Shown here in pieces: positions 6,045 to 6,205 of a DNA stretch of 6,205 nt (within the stretch, counting starts at the first letter, position 1; every line of letters begins with the position of its first letter). The position numbers were made by a program, and so were the translations under genes. The DNA is taken from contig CAZMBZ010000299.1 of NCBI GenBank assembly GCA_964564285.1, positions 1-6,205 on the forward strand, in the 5' to 3' direction. The stretch is from JAUWQU01 sp964564285. Its GTDB lineage: Bacteria; Planctomycetota; Phycisphaerae; SM23-33. Below the pieces are notes generated by a model that did not search any database, was not told where the DNA came from, and saw nothing but the letters and a program-made list of their open reading frames with translations.

Positions 6045-6205
6045 CTACTTATGAGCCTTGGCTATCATCTTCTCGAAGACCTGTCGTTGCTCGATCATGG
6101 CGGCAACCCGGTCGGCCTGCCTGGTGCGGCATTCCAGCAGCACCCAGCCAGCGTACTTCGCCTTGACCATCAGGCTGATTAGCTGCTGGTACGGGTACTT
6201 GCCAA
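6045..6205 (-). CDS. Sugar phosphate isomerase/epimerase, C-terminal part
   Basis: A minus-strand frame enters from the right edge and stops at TAG (6047-6045), leaving the last 52 residues; the start is outside the window. It reads YPYQQLISLMVKAKYAGWVL, then LECRTRQADRVAAMIEQRQ and VFEKMIAKAHK. This is the typical end of TIM-barrel xylose-isomerase-like (AP endonuclease family 2) proteins: a G-W-x-x-L-E strand carrying the last acidic residue, followed by a D-R-V-A-A-x-x-E-Q-R helix. Such proteins act on sugars or inositols, usually with a divalent metal; some work in 3-keto-sugar pathways beside DUF1080 proteins. The substrate is unknown. It is the first visible gene of the minus-strand set. 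Its 3' end carries one copy of the 24-bp repeat. Confidence 0.8.
   Translation of the reverse strand, partial: GKYPYQQLISLMVKAKYAGWVLLECRTRQADRVAAMIEQRQVFEKMIAKAHK
6058..6081. repeat. 24-bp direct repeat, right copy
   Basis: Exact match to 5377-5400. Here the sequence is coding: on the minus strand it spells VFEKMIA near the C-terminus of the isomerase/epimerase. This makes it the probable source copy. Confidence 0.9.

Noticed and set aside
5377..6081. Insertion sequence bounded by the 24-bp repeats
   Set aside because: There is no transposase and no terminal inverted repeats, and 24 bp is long for a target-site duplication. One copy is the coding end of the isomerase, so duplication or recombination fits better.

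Overview
The window reads as a piece of a Planctomycetota-type chromosome. I infer this from gene content only: a secreted DUF1080 protein, a Tat-exported sulfatase, a protein built from carboxypeptidase-regulatory-like repeats, and a sugar phosphate isomerase/epimerase. This mix is typical of planctomycete loci for degrading complex and sulfated glycans. The DNA is GC-rich. I see no tRNA, rRNA, CRISPR array or transposase.

Layout. Bases 1-346 hold no convincing gene but carry several palindromes. A promoter-like TATAAT and a clear Shine-Dalgarno lead into a plus-strand DUF1080 gene (474-1283). It converges on a long minus-strand gene for a 645-residue repeat protein (1469-3406); the gap between them holds a perfect 9-bp hairpin. 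Upstream of the repeat gene lies about 500 bp with a broken remnant of a serine hydrolase C-terminus (about 3571-3846). Next come three minus-strand genes spaced like an operon: a truncated sugar phosphate isomerase/epimerase running in from the right edge (6045-6205), a small secreted protein of unknown function (5442-5972), and an S1-type sulfatase (3914-5356).

How the genes may work together (inference). The sulfatase would remove sulfate esters outside the cytoplasm. The DUF1080 protein may act on (3-keto-)glycosides in the periplasm, and the isomerase/epimerase would process the released sugars. The repeat protein has no visible catalytic domain and looks like a surface or periplasmic binding or structural protein.

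The least routine signal is a 24-bp exact direct repeat flanking the small secreted gene. One copy is the 3' end of the isomerase gene. The other lies just before the sulfatase ribosome binding site and keeps the same reading frame to a stop codon. This suggests that the isomerase and sulfatase genes were once adjacent and that the small gene came between them by insertion or duplication. I found no clear evidence of a wholly new system.
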